From UBA168 sp011055275 (GTDB lineage Archaea; Thermoproteota; Thermoprotei_A; Marsarchaeales; UBA168), in the NCBI GenBank assembly GCA_046635845.1, contig JAQQXN010000004.1: a stretch of DNA of 62,684 bases; one strand, written 5' to 3'. The notes under the pieces are model-generated. The model had not been told where the DNA came from, made no database searches, and saw only the letters and a program-made list of their open reading frames with translations. The position numbers and the translations under genes were made by a program. Shown piece by piece: positions 9,020-17,207 of the stretch (its first letter is position 1; the number at the start of each line of letters is the position of its first letter).

Positions 9020-10240
9020 TTATCGGTTCCGCTGATTACCGGGGAGTAACAGCTTTTCTATCTCCCCTATTATTTCATCTGGATCAAGATCCTTAAGCGA
9101 GATTATGGTGGTCTTTCCGCGCCTTCCCTTCCCGCTCTTTGCCTTGTTTATGAGGCCTATGGAAGCCAAGGAGTTCATCGTTCCCCACACGGTCGTGTGG
9201 CGTTTTGGTATCTCGTTGTAGCGGTTGCATAGAATCTTGTACATGTTTTCGGCCTCGCTTGTGGAAGTGATCTTCTCTCCCCTGACTTTTATGGCCTTAG
9301 CAACGGCCAAGAGGAACAGCTTTTCGTGCTTGGATATGTTGTTCAGCGTGTTGTGATAGGCCACGTTTGCGGTTGATATCACGTTTTCCGCAAAGCCAAG
9401 GTCGACCCTTTCGATCCTGGCCCTTTCGGCTTGTCTGAATATCTCTCCAAGCAGCGTTATGGCTTTTTTCAAGTTTCCAGCCCCGTACTCAGCGACTTTG
9501 TCGAGAATGGCATCGTCATATGATCCCGGCCTCACTCCCTGCTCGCACCTATGCGCGAGTATTTTGACGGTTTCCTCGCGAGTGTAAGGTGGAAGCTGGA
9601 GCGACATCATGTAGTCTGCGTCCTTCAGAAGAGGGGCCCTACTATTGATTATCATGTTGAAGCTCGCCCCAGGACCATCCGAGGGACCAAAGATGTCCTC
9701 TATTAGATCGTTGAAGTCACGCGATTTGGCCAGCGGTGCGCTGAAAAAGGCCTCGCCGTGTTCCACGTGGATCAGGACTTGCGAGTTGGTTTCTGCTAGG
9801 TACCTTATGAGCTCGGCCTGCATGTTCCTTCTTGAGGCGAGCCGGTTACCACCGAACACAATCACCTGCCCGTAAATGTCTTTTATTATGGAATACGGGC
9901 TCCTATCGTTTGCTAGGTCGATGTTGGCGGTTATAACGCGTCTGTTTCCCTCCACTTTTGACCTTACGTTCAGGTGCCTGCTGAAGAGGACCGATAGCGC
10001 GGTCTTTCCAACGCCGGCCGAGCCCGTGAGAAGCAGCCTGAAAGAGCGCTGGTAGTCGTCCTCCTCTCTCGACTTCCACGTCTTTACAAGCCGACCAAGG
10101 TAATCCTCCCTTCCCAGCAGCCTGAGAGGTACATATGACTGATCGAATACCTCCGGCCTTATCAGTATGTTACCGCCGACTTGCGTGCCGGCGTATTCTT
10201 CGACATGGACACCTTCATCAGAGGAAGTTTGGGAGGCCAC
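9020..10240 (-). CDS. Orc1/Cdc6 family replication initiator with degenerate Walker B
   Basis: This 406-residue protein has the Orc1/Cdc6 N-terminal box FDQSYVPLRLLGRED, Walker A TGSAGVGKT (residues 72-80), a sensor 1 asparagine (N199), and a C-terminal winged helix (about 310-395) that would bind origin DNA. Where paralogues have a Walker B of the type hhhhDE, this protein has VLIHVEHGE (155-163). The acidic pair is thus replaced by E-H, which suggests weak or no ATP hydrolysis. Its position next to gins23-mcm-rfcS supports a replication role, possibly as a secondary or regulatory Cdc6. The start is a GTG at 10240, about 27 nt from a TATA-like box, so probably leaderless. The closest subfamily cannot be set without a tree. 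Confidence 0.85.
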   Translation of the reverse strand: MASQTSSDEGVHVEEYAGTQVGGNILIRPEVFDQSYVPLRLLGREDYLGRLVKTWKSREEDDYQRSFRLLLTGSAGVGKTALSVLFSRHLNVRSKVEGNRRVITANIDLANDRSPYSIIKDIYGQVIVFGGNRLASRRNMQAELIRYLAETNSQVLIHVEHGEAFFSAPLAKSRDFNDLIEDIFGPSDGPGASFNMIINSRAPLLKDADYMMSLQLPPYTREETVKILAHRCEQGVRPGSYDDAILDKVAEYGAGNLKKAITLLGEIFRQAERARIERVDLGFAENVISTANVAYHNTLNNISKHEKLFLLAVAKAIKVRGEKITSTSEAENMYKILCNRYNEIPKRHTTVWGTMNSLASIGLINKAKSGKGRRGKTTIISLKDLDPDEIIGEIEKLLLPGNQRNR

Positions 10241-10262
10241 AGACTAACCTGCTGCTTCGCCA

Positions 10263-10272
10263 TTAAATTTTA
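10263..10272 (-). promoter_or_regulatory. TATA-like box for the Orc1/Cdc6 gene
   Basis: On the minus strand TAAAATTTAA is centred about 27 nt before the GTG at 10240. The rest of the divergent intergenic region (10241-10399) holds no convincing origin recognition box. Confidence 0.55.
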
Positions 10273-10366
10273 TCCCCCGAAAGTATAACCGTTGCTCTCA
10301 TGGAGATAGACCTGAAAGTTGCAGCTCCATCCGCAATGGTGGTATTTCCGGAGGGGACGACCGCGC

Positions 10367-10376
10367 GTTTAATAAG
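10367..10376 (+). promoter_or_regulatory. TATA-like box for the lhr pair
   Basis: GTTTAATAAG is centred about 28 nt before an ATG at 10400 and about 66 nt before the GTG of the first helicase. A leaderless transcript would therefore begin at the short reading frame 10400-10444. Confidence 0.5.
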
Positions 10377-10399
10377 TTTTCGGAGCCTATGGTGAAAGT

Positions 10400-10444
10400 A
10401 TGCTAGAAATCCATATAGCTGTGGAAGATCATCTCTTGTGGTAG
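10400..10444 (+). CDS. Possible 14-codon leader peptide overlapping the first lhr start
   Basis: ATG at 10400 sits at the expected transcription start and opens a 14-residue frame that ends in TGG TAG at 10442-10444. The stop overlaps the GTG start codon region of lhr1. The same TGG TAG ends lhr1 itself and overlaps the lhr2 start. It could couple translation to a helicase start that lacks a ribosome binding site. Its expression is inferred from position only. Confidence 0.3.
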   Translation: MLEIHIAVEDHLLW

Positions 10445-13143
10445 AAGGGCTTCATCCTTTAGTTGAAAAGCTTTTCAGGGAGAGGTTTGGCCAGTTTACT
10501 CCCCCTCAGCTCGCTGCCATGCCTAAGATATTGGCTGGCGAGAACGTTTTGCTCATAGCCCCAACTGGAAGCGGCAAGACCGAGGCAGCTCTCATACCTG
10601 TCCTCTCGGGCATCGTTGGCATGGGAAGAGGAAAGAAAGGGATCAAGGCGCTTTACATAACCCCTTTGAGGGCGCTCAACAGGGACATGCTGGAGAGGAT
10701 ATCCTGGTGGTCTGCGAGGCTTGACATAAGGGTCGCCGTGAGGCATGGAGACACGTCACAGGCGGACAGAAAGCGTATAGAGAGAGAACCCCCAGATCTC
10801 CTCATAACCACGCCCGAGACCCTTCAGGCCATACTCACAGGTAAGGTTCTGATGGCGGCCATGGCATCCCTCAGGTGGGTTGTGGTTGACGAGGTCCACG
10901 AGCTTGCTTCCTCGAAACGCGGGGCTCAGCTGGCGGTTGCGCTCGAGAGGCTTAGGGCGGCCGTTGGGGACTTCCAAGTCATAGGGCTTTCCGCTACAGT
11001 TGGTACCCCTGAAGAGGTTGGTAAGTACGTTTTTTCAAGGAATATTGATGTGATAACATGGGCTTACGATCGCGAGAGGGATTATCGCGTTACGTATTAC
11101 GACGGGCTTGAGGCAGCAAGCAAGCGCATGAAGAGGATACGCGAGGCGGTAAAGGATCATAGAGTTATCGTGTTTGTAAATAGTAGGACGATTGCGGAGG
11201 AGCTCGGGTACGGGCTTAGTGATGTCGTAGGTCTTGCCGTGCACCATGGCTCGCTTTCGCGTATAGAGAGGGAAGATACCGAGAGGGCGTTCAAGAGTGG
11301 TTCGCTTAGGGCTGTTGTTGCCACATCAACGCTTGAGCTTGGGATAGACGTGGGAGAAGTTGACTACGTGATTCAGTACATGTCTCCAAGGCGTGTTATC
11401 GATCTGATTCAGCGCATGGGAAGGGGTGGACACAGGCTTGGGACGGCCTCGAAGGGGGAGATCATCGCGGTTTCTGTTGAAGACGCGCTTGAGTCGCTTT
11501 CTTGTATATCGCTTATGTCGAAGGGCTATTTGGAACCTCCTGTTTTGCCTCGGGGGCCGCTGGATGTCGCTGCTCACCAGTTGCTCGGCATAGCGCTTGA
11601 TCGCGGAGGAACGTCAGAAAAGGACTACGCGTTTGGCCTTCTTCTTCGCACGGGTCCTTTTAGGGAACTGCCACACGACAGGTTCGAAGAGCTGCTGAAG
11701 TTCATGGAAAAGATGAGGCTGGTAAGGCTTGACGAGAAGGCTTACACCGTAACTGGAAGGGGTAGGATAAACTACCTGAAGAACCTTTCCATGATAAATG
11801 ACGAGAAACTCTATTCGGTCATTGACGTGTCGACTGGAAAGAGGATAGCTTCCGTTGGGATGGAGTTTGTTGTGACGCGCATGTACGTTGGCATGGATAT
11901 AATACTGAAGGGAAGAGCTTGGAGGATATTGAGAGGGCCGCTCAACGATGATGACCGGATAATGGTTGAGCCATCGTCGGGTCAGGCGGCAGTTCCCGGA
12001 TGGGATGGGGAGATGGCACCTGTGTCAAAGGAGGTGGCAGCGGAGGCGCTGAGGCTCAGGAAGGAGATTAGCGCGAGCTCTGGAGTTCCTGAGTCGTTGC
12101 GCCGCTCCCTTAACGAGGAAAACGAGGCAATGAGTTCTATGGGAATGGAACTACCAGATTTCTTCGTCCTGGTTTTGGAGGCATGGCAAAATTATCTGAT
12201 AGTTCATTACCCGCTTGGGGACATGGGTGCGAGGGCTCTGGGTTTTTACTTGGAGTCGGTACTGGGGAAGTACGTTAGATATTGGTGGTCTAATGCCTAC
12301 AGGGTGGTCTTAGAGCTGGCTGTCCAAGGAGAAGAACTGATGGAGGACGCGGCTGAGGCGCTGAAAGCTGGCGAAGATGAAGGCGAGCGCGTGCTCATGA
12401 GTTACTTTAAGGTGAGGTTTCCCTTTGCGTATCAGATGAAGTTCATCGCTGAAAGGTTTGGAGCGCTTGAGAAGAGAACCCCTCGCGAAAATCAGGTGTC
12501 GATGTTTCCTGCGATCTACGCAGGAACGCCAATATATGATGAAGCCTTGAGGGAAGGGTTGGAAACGAGGATTTCTGTATCGGATTTCAAGCAGTTAATG
12601 AGGGCTATCAGAAGGGGTACCGTTAGGGTGAGCATTAAGAGAGGAGAGGCGCTTAGCCCGTTGGCGTCTGCTTCGGTTCGCGCTATATCGCTTTCGGAGC
12701 TTCCCTCAGCGGGGACTCCGATTAGCGTGTTCAAGGCGTCTCTTGACGCTACTCAGATGGCATTGGTATGTCTTGGATGCGGACGCAAGGTGTTGGAATG
12801 CAAGGTAGGGGAGTACAGGCCAACCACGTGCCCTAGTTGCGGGTCGCCGTTTCTTGCACCTGTTTTTGGATCAACGAGGCTTGAAATGGCCACAGCGATC
12901 TCGTCCAAGAGGGCGAGGGGTGAAAAGCTCAGCGAAGATGAATCAAGGGCTTTTGCGGAACTTAAGAGGGCAGCCGATATACTCGTTATATATGGGATTA
13001 GGGGTGCTAGGGCGTTATCGGTGTATGGGATAGGGCCTGAGACGGCTTCAAGGATACTCTCTAGGTTACCAGATGAGGAGACCTTTTTGAAAAGCCTTAT
13101 GGACGCTAGGCAGAAGTACCTGGAGACGAAGCCATATTGGTAG
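10438..13143 (+). CDS. lhr: Lhr-family DEAD/DEAH helicase, first copy
   Basis: This 901-residue superfamily 2 helicase has the Lhr layout. RecA1 carries APTGSGKTE, VVVDEVHEL and LSATVG; RecA2 carries ATSTLELGIDVG and QRMGRGGHRLG. A winged-helix and Lhr-core region follows, then a C-terminal zinc-ribbon-like segment (CLGCG and CPSCG, near residues 780-805) and a helix-hairpin-like end. Lhr proteins are 3'-5' translocases tied to DNA or RNA repair. The first 590 bp (about 197 residues, almost all of RecA1) are identical to those of the next gene, while the rest is clearly a different paralogue. The part just after the repeat (11029-11650) looks richer in CGC and T-ending codons than the repeat. 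The start is GTG; an in-frame stop lies at 10393-10395 with no other start between. Confidence 0.92.
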   Translation: MVEGLHPLVEKLFRERFGQFTPPQLAAMPKILAGENVLLIAPTGSGKTEAALIPVLSGIVGMGRGKKGIKALYITPLRALNRDMLERISWWSARLDIRVAVRHGDTSQADRKRIEREPPDLLITTPETLQAILTGKVLMAAMASLRWVVVDEVHELASSKRGAQLAVALERLRAAVGDFQVIGLSATVGTPEEVGKYVFSRNIDVITWAYDRERDYRVTYYDGLEAASKRMKRIREAVKDHRVIVFVNSRTIAEELGYGLSDVVGLAVHHGSLSRIEREDTERAFKSGSLRAVVATSTLELGIDVGEVDYVIQYMSPRRVIDLIQRMGRGGHRLGTASKGEIIAVSVEDALESLSCISLMSKGYLEPPVLPRGPLDVAAHQLLGIALDRGGTSEKDYAFGLLLRTGPFRELPHDRFEELLKFMEKMRLVRLDEKAYTVTGRGRINYLKNLSMINDEKLYSVIDVSTGKRIASVGMEFVVTRMYVGMDIILKGRAWRILRGPLNDDDRIMVEPSSGQAAVPGWDGEMAPVSKEVAAEALRLRKEISASSGVPESLRRSLNEENEAMSSMGMELPDFFVLVLEAWQNYLIVHYPLGDMGARALGFYLESVLGKYVRYWWSNAYRVVLELAVQGEELMEDAAEALKAGEDEGERVLMSYFKVRFPFAYQMKFIAERFGALEKRTPRENQVSMFPAIYAGTPIYDEALREGLETRISVSDFKQLMRAIRRGTVRVSIKRGEALSPLASASVRAISLSELPSAGTPISVFKASLDATQMALVCLGCGRKVLECKVGEYRPTTCPSCGSPFLAPVFGSTRLEMATAISSKRARGEKLSEDESRAFAELKRAADILVIYGIRGARALSVYGIGPETASRILSRLPDEETFLKSLMDARQKYLETKPYW
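10439..11028 (+). repeat. 590 bp direct repeat, copy 1 (5' end of lhr1)
   Basis: I compared this stretch base by base with 13138-13727 and found no difference. It begins with TGGTAGAAGGGC, 2 nt into the start codon, and ends at GGTAAGTAC, where the two genes diverge at once. The identity extends to every synonymous position. Confidence 0.95.
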
Positions 13144-15998
13144 AAGGGCTTCATCCTTTAGTTGAAAAGCTTTTCAGGGAGAGGTTTGGCCAGTTTACTC
13201 CCCCTCAGCTCGCTGCCATGCCTAAGATATTGGCTGGCGAGAACGTTTTGCTCATAGCCCCAACTGGAAGCGGCAAGACCGAGGCAGCTCTCATACCTGT
13301 CCTCTCGGGCATCGTTGGCATGGGAAGAGGAAAGAAAGGGATCAAGGCGCTTTACATAACCCCTTTGAGGGCGCTCAACAGGGACATGCTGGAGAGGATA
13401 TCCTGGTGGTCTGCGAGGCTTGACATAAGGGTCGCCGTGAGGCATGGAGACACGTCACAGGCGGACAGAAAGCGTATAGAGAGAGAACCCCCAGATCTCC
13501 TCATAACCACGCCCGAGACCCTTCAGGCCATACTCACAGGTAAGGTTCTGATGGCGGCCATGGCATCCCTCAGGTGGGTTGTGGTTGACGAGGTCCACGA
13601 GCTTGCTTCCTCGAAACGCGGGGCTCAGCTGGCGGTTGCGCTCGAGAGGCTTAGGGCGGCCGTTGGGGACTTCCAAGTCATAGGGCTTTCCGCTACAGTT
13701 GGTACCCCTGAAGAGGTTGGTAAGTACTTAGTCGGCTCTCGCCAAATAAGCGTGATAAGGGCGGATACCGATAAAAGATACGACATAAAAGTGGCTTATC
13801 CCATACCTGGCCCCGAAGACGAGGAACTCGCGTCGAAACTCTTTACCCTTCCAGACGTAGCGGCACGGCTTAGGTTTATGAGAGAGATCATGGAAACTGC
13901 TTCAACGGTCCTTCTATTTACCAACACGAGGTCGGTTGCTGAAACGCTCACAAACAGGTTTCGCATGTGGGATCAGGCGCTTCCAATAGGCGTCCACCAC
14001 GGTTCTCTTGCAAGGTCGTCAAGGCTGGGCGTGGAAAAAGCCATGAAGGAGGGAAGCCTTCGTGGCATAATATGCACATCATCGCTTGAGCTTGGAATTG
14101 ACGTTGGTTCGGTTGACCTAGTCATACAATACAACAGCCCGAGGCAGGTTACGAGGCTAGTTCAAAGGGTTGGGAGGGCAGGCCACTCCCTCGGAGCGGT
14201 ATCTCGTGGGTACGTCGTAACAATGGATGAGGACGATACACTTGAAGCGGTCGTCATAACAAGAAGGCTCATGCATGGGGAACTTGAGCCAGTTAGGGTG
14301 CTTGACGCCCCTTTGGACGTCCTGATGCATCAGCTTGCCGGATTGCTCATATGGAGGAGGAAGTGGAAGATTAAGGACGTGCTAGACTTTCTGAGAGCGA
14401 GTTATCCCTTCAAAGACCTAAAAGAGGAGGATCTGAGGGCGGTTGTAGACTACATGAGCACGAGGCGCCCACGCTTGGCATATTACTCAAGCTCGGATGA
14501 CAGCGTGGTTAAGCCGGCTAATAGAAGCGCTTTCTACTCCTATTATTTTGACAACCTCTCCATGATACCAGAGGAGAAGCAGTATCTAGTAGTTGATGAA
14601 AGCGGGGGGAAGGAGGAGCCCGTGGGCGTCCTCGACGAGGCATTTGTAGGAGAGAACGGCGTGCCTGGCGTGAAGTTTGTCGAGGTGGGGTCGGTTTGGG
14701 AGATAACGCAGGTTTATAACGATAAAGTATACGTTAAGAAGGCAAGCGATCCCCTTGGGGCAATCCCAAGCTGGGAGGGCGAGGAAATACCCGTTCCCCA
14801 GGAGATAGCGCAGGAAGTGGGGTCCGTCAGGAGGGCAGTTGAAGAGGGGATCAAGAACGGTAAGAAGCTTGAGGTGATAGTCGATGAGCTGTCGCGGATC
14901 TATCCCTACGCCGAAAAGGATGTCCTGATAAGGGCCGTTTCGGACGTGGTAGATCAGGTCGCCCAGGGATTGCCAGTTGCTACCGACAGGCGGGTACTCG
15001 TGGAGGTCTGGAAGGACTACGCGGTGATTCATACTCACGCGGGTCTTTTGGAGAATCGCTGCTTAGCGAGGGGGTTTGCATACCTGTTCTCCAAGAGGAC
15101 TGGGTTAACTGTCCAGGTAGCACAAGACGCTTACAGGTGGGCCATAAGGGCGCCCGAAGGAGCGTTGGAGCCTGAGGAAACGTTGAAAATGTGCAAGGAC
15201 GTAATACGCGACTTGGCTGGGCTTGAAAAAGCTCCTTTCATGGACCTAGCAAAGGATGCGCTTGCGTCTACAGGCCTATATAAGAGGAGACTGGTTAACG
15301 CTGGGAGAAAGATGGCGGCCATAGCGAAGGACGCCGACCTGAGCTCCGTTGGTTTGGACGAGATAGTTGCTCAGCTCAAGGGAACCGTCGTGGACGTTCA
15401 GGCCACGAGGGATGTGTTTACCTTTGACGTCAGCGTTGACGGAGCGCTGGATTTCCTGAAAGGCGTTAAAGACGGCGAGAGGGAGGTTGTAGGTGTTATC
15501 GTGAGCGAGCCCACGCGGCAGGGTCTCAACTTTCTTGAGCAGGGGATGAGGAAGGAGGACGTGGTTGCCCCGGAAAGGCTCAAGAGATTGCTGGAAGCAA
15601 GCGTGCGCCAAAGGCTCAACTTTGAGCCCGTAACCCTTGCGTGCACTTCTTGTGGTCAGTACGTAGAGACCAAAGCGGTTGCTGATCTGCCCGAATTTCC
15701 CTCCTGCCCCTATTGCGGCTCAAAAAGGATCGGAGTGAGCAAGGCCGGGGAGGACGCCGTCTGGAAGGCCATAACGGGTGCAGGCGAACGCAGGGTTTAC
15801 GCGGAATTGAGAGCAAGTGCAGACCTAGTGGAAAAATACGGTAAGAAAGCGGTGATGGTTTTGGCAGGAAAAGGCGTTGGCGCAGCCGAGGCACAGAAGA
15901 TCCTATCTTCAGCACAAACCGAGGAAGAGATCGTTAGAGGTGTTATGGAGGCTGAGAGGGATTCTCTGAAGAGGCGGTTCTTGGCGCAGAGGAGATAA
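13137..15998 (+). CDS. lhr: Lhr-family DEAD/DEAH helicase, second copy
   Basis: This 953-residue Lhr-type helicase follows the first with overlapping stop and start (TTG at 13137, lhr1 stop at 13141-13143). RecA1 is identical to lhr1. RecA2 differs (CTSSLELGIDVG, QRVGRAGHSLG), as does the long C-terminal region, which ends with CTSCG/CPYCG zinc-binding pairs near residue 840 and a helical tail. Archaea commonly encode two Lhr paralogues (aLhr1 and aLhr2), and the divergence after the repeat fits that, so this is not a recent whole-gene duplication. The TTG start shares its context with lhr1 (GTAGAAGGGC). The 3' end overlaps the convergent KITE-like gene by 56 nt. Confidence 0.92.
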   Translation: MVEGLHPLVEKLFRERFGQFTPPQLAAMPKILAGENVLLIAPTGSGKTEAALIPVLSGIVGMGRGKKGIKALYITPLRALNRDMLERISWWSARLDIRVAVRHGDTSQADRKRIEREPPDLLITTPETLQAILTGKVLMAAMASLRWVVVDEVHELASSKRGAQLAVALERLRAAVGDFQVIGLSATVGTPEEVGKYLVGSRQISVIRADTDKRYDIKVAYPIPGPEDEELASKLFTLPDVAARLRFMREIMETASTVLLFTNTRSVAETLTNRFRMWDQALPIGVHHGSLARSSRLGVEKAMKEGSLRGIICTSSLELGIDVGSVDLVIQYNSPRQVTRLVQRVGRAGHSLGAVSRGYVVTMDEDDTLEAVVITRRLMHGELEPVRVLDAPLDVLMHQLAGLLIWRRKWKIKDVLDFLRASYPFKDLKEEDLRAVVDYMSTRRPRLAYYSSSDDSVVKPANRSAFYSYYFDNLSMIPEEKQYLVVDESGGKEEPVGVLDEAFVGENGVPGVKFVEVGSVWEITQVYNDKVYVKKASDPLGAIPSWEGEEIPVPQEIAQEVGSVRRAVEEGIKNGKKLEVIVDELSRIYPYAEKDVLIRAVSDVVDQVAQGLPVATDRRVLVEVWKDYAVIHTHAGLLENRCLARGFAYLFSKRTGLTVQVAQDAYRWAIRAPEGALEPEETLKMCKDVIRDLAGLEKAPFMDLAKDALASTGLYKRRLVNAGRKMAAIAKDADLSSVGLDEIVAQLKGTVVDVQATRDVFTFDVSVDGALDFLKGVKDGEREVVGVIVSEPTRQGLNFLEQGMRKEDVVAPERLKRLLEASVRQRLNFEPVTLACTSCGQYVETKAVADLPEFPSCPYCGSKRIGVSKAGEDAVWKAITGAGERRVYAELRASADLVEKYGKKAVMVLAGKGVGAAEAQKILSSAQTEEEIVRGVMEAERDSLKRRFLAQRR
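13138..13727 (+). repeat. 590 bp direct repeat, copy 2 (5' end of lhr2)
   Basis: This is identical to 10439-11028. Its first bases also encode the end of lhr1 (TGG TAG), so the repeat boundary coincides with the junction of the two genes. Confidence 0.95.
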
Positions 15999-16506
15999 TC
16001 CTTCTAGCAAGCTCTGCTAAATCTATCTCTGCTTTGGTTCTCCATCCAATCTCGTAAGCTCCGCCCTTTCCCAGCTCCAGGTAACCCTCTTCTAGAAATC
16101 CCGTTAACAGGGACCTGGCTCTACGTTTAGGAAACTTGCTCTCAAGAAAGGATTCAACTTCGGCAGGAGGTGCTCTGCCCCCGTGGGCCGTTAGGAAAGC
16201 CAAAGCCATGGCCAAACCCGCGAGCGAGTCAATCCTCATCCATCCGAGGCTTGGCTCAAGCTCGAGAGGGGGATTTCCCTTGATTGTTACGAGGAAGCGA
16301 GGCTTTCCCTCATGTTCTACTTCCTTCACTGTGAGCCCCAGCGAGTCCAGTTTTTCGTCAAGGGCCTTTAACACTGCCCTATAATCTGATCCGATAACCC
16401 TCCTTAATTCCCACTCTCCGATGCCCGGGTTCCTATGCCTTCTTAGGAACAGCAGTTGAGATGCCCTCTTAATTTTTTCCTCGAGCTTTGCCTTATCTTC
16501 GCTCAA
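15943..16506 (-). CDS. Tandem winged-helix protein, candidate KITE (Nse1/Nse3-like) subunit
   Basis: This 187-residue soluble protein has no residue-level family match that I can name with certainty. The pattern is of two winged-helix units. The first (about 1-70) contains GEWELRRVIGSDYRAVLKALDEKLDSLG and a strand pair FLVTIKGNPP. The second (about 85-170) contains GLAMALAFLTAHGG, a recognition-like helix PKRRARSLLTGFLEEGYLE and a wing YEIGWR. That layout, and its place directly after a kleisin gene and an SMC gene, fit a KITE protein (ScpB, Nse1, Nse3). KITE proteins bind the kleisin middle region and DNA. It overlaps the kleisin gene by 14 nt. The last 18 codons overlap the end of lhr2. The family call is inference from context plus predicted fold. 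Confidence 0.6.
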   Translation of the reverse strand: MSEDKAKLEEKIKRASQLLFLRRHRNPGIGEWELRRVIGSDYRAVLKALDEKLDSLGLTVKEVEHEGKPRFLVTIKGNPPLELEPSLGWMRIDSLAGLAMALAFLTAHGGRAPPAEVESFLESKFPKRRARSLLTGFLEEGYLELGKGGAYEIGWRTKAEIDLAELARRIISSAPRTASSENPSQPP

Positions 16507-17191
16507 CTGGCAACTCCTCCAAGGCGATCACTACCGAAGCGTTCGTCTTAGCACGACGTTCCGATGGCTTGATAGTTATTTTTCCAGATATGGGATCGAT
16601 GTTGAGAAGTACTCTCCCATCTGTTATGGCAAATGAAAGCAGGTAAGCCCTTTCAACGGGATCACCTTTCTTTATGAAGCTGACGTAGTCTGTTTCTCCA
16701 TTTTTCGCTGTAGCTTTGAGCTCGTTGATTATAGCGTCGATTCTTGGGCCAAATTCGTCCCCTTTTTTGACCTCAGCCTTAGATAGAGGCGTGTTGGAGC
16801 GTTTGGACCAGCTAATCCTCTTTCTGATTGGGCTCCAGGCGCTTGATGCGATAAGTACGTCAATTGTGACCTGAAGTATGTCGACTGATGGTGAAATCGA
16901 TTGCCATAGCGCCCTCGCTAGCGCCTCTACATTTGAGCGATCAACGGACTTCTCGAGCATGAAAGGGTTTAAAACAGATGAGGTAGCCATGAACTCTACC
17001 TCTCTTCCTTGCGCGCCAACTATCCCTGAGAGCGCGTCTACGGCCTTGGCATCTTCTATGAGGTCTTCGTCATCTGGAGTTGGCCCAAGCTCTTCCCTTA
17101 GCGCTTGAGCTGATGCTTTGACGTCCCACGAGAAGGGGCTTGCCTCTCCGGCTTCTACCCTCTTGAAAGCGTCTACAACCCTATCTCTCAT
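16493..17191 (-). CDS. Kleisin-like protein resembling Nse4
   Basis: This protein of about 232 residues looks like the kleisin of an SMC complex. Its last 65 residues match the pattern of the Nse4 C-terminal winged helix: VERAYLLSFAITDGRVLLN, then a D-x3-G-K-I-T-I-K-P strand and a VVIALEEL segment. Eukaryotic Nse4 has SF-x-I-R-D-G, a short acidic strand, x-P-x-I-x-P, and a later I-A-L motif. The N-terminal half is helical and would contact the SMC neck. The SMC gene ends 16 nt upstream and the KITE-like gene overlaps downstream, so all three form one operon. An open extension back to 17242 would overlap the SMC stop; I prefer the ATG at 17191. The Nse4 reading is by eye. Confidence 0.65.
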   Translation of the reverse strand: MRDRVVDAFKRVEAGEASPFSWDVKASAQALREELGPTPDDEDLIEDAKAVDALSGIVGAQGREVEFMATSSVLNPFMLEKSVDRSNVEALARALWQSISPSVDILQVTIDVLIASSAWSPIRKRISWSKRSNTPLSKAEVKKGDEFGPRIDAIINELKATAKNGETDYVSFIKKGDPVERAYLLSFAITDGRVLLNIDPISGKITIKPSERRAKTNASVVIALEELPVERR

Positions 17192-17207
17192 GGTCGTTGT
17201 GGGCAAG

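Noticed and set aside
10320..10360. Origin recognition box near the Orc1/Cdc6 gene
   Set aside because: Only a short TTTCCGGAGGGG resembles the G-string end of such boxes; there is no second or inverted copy.
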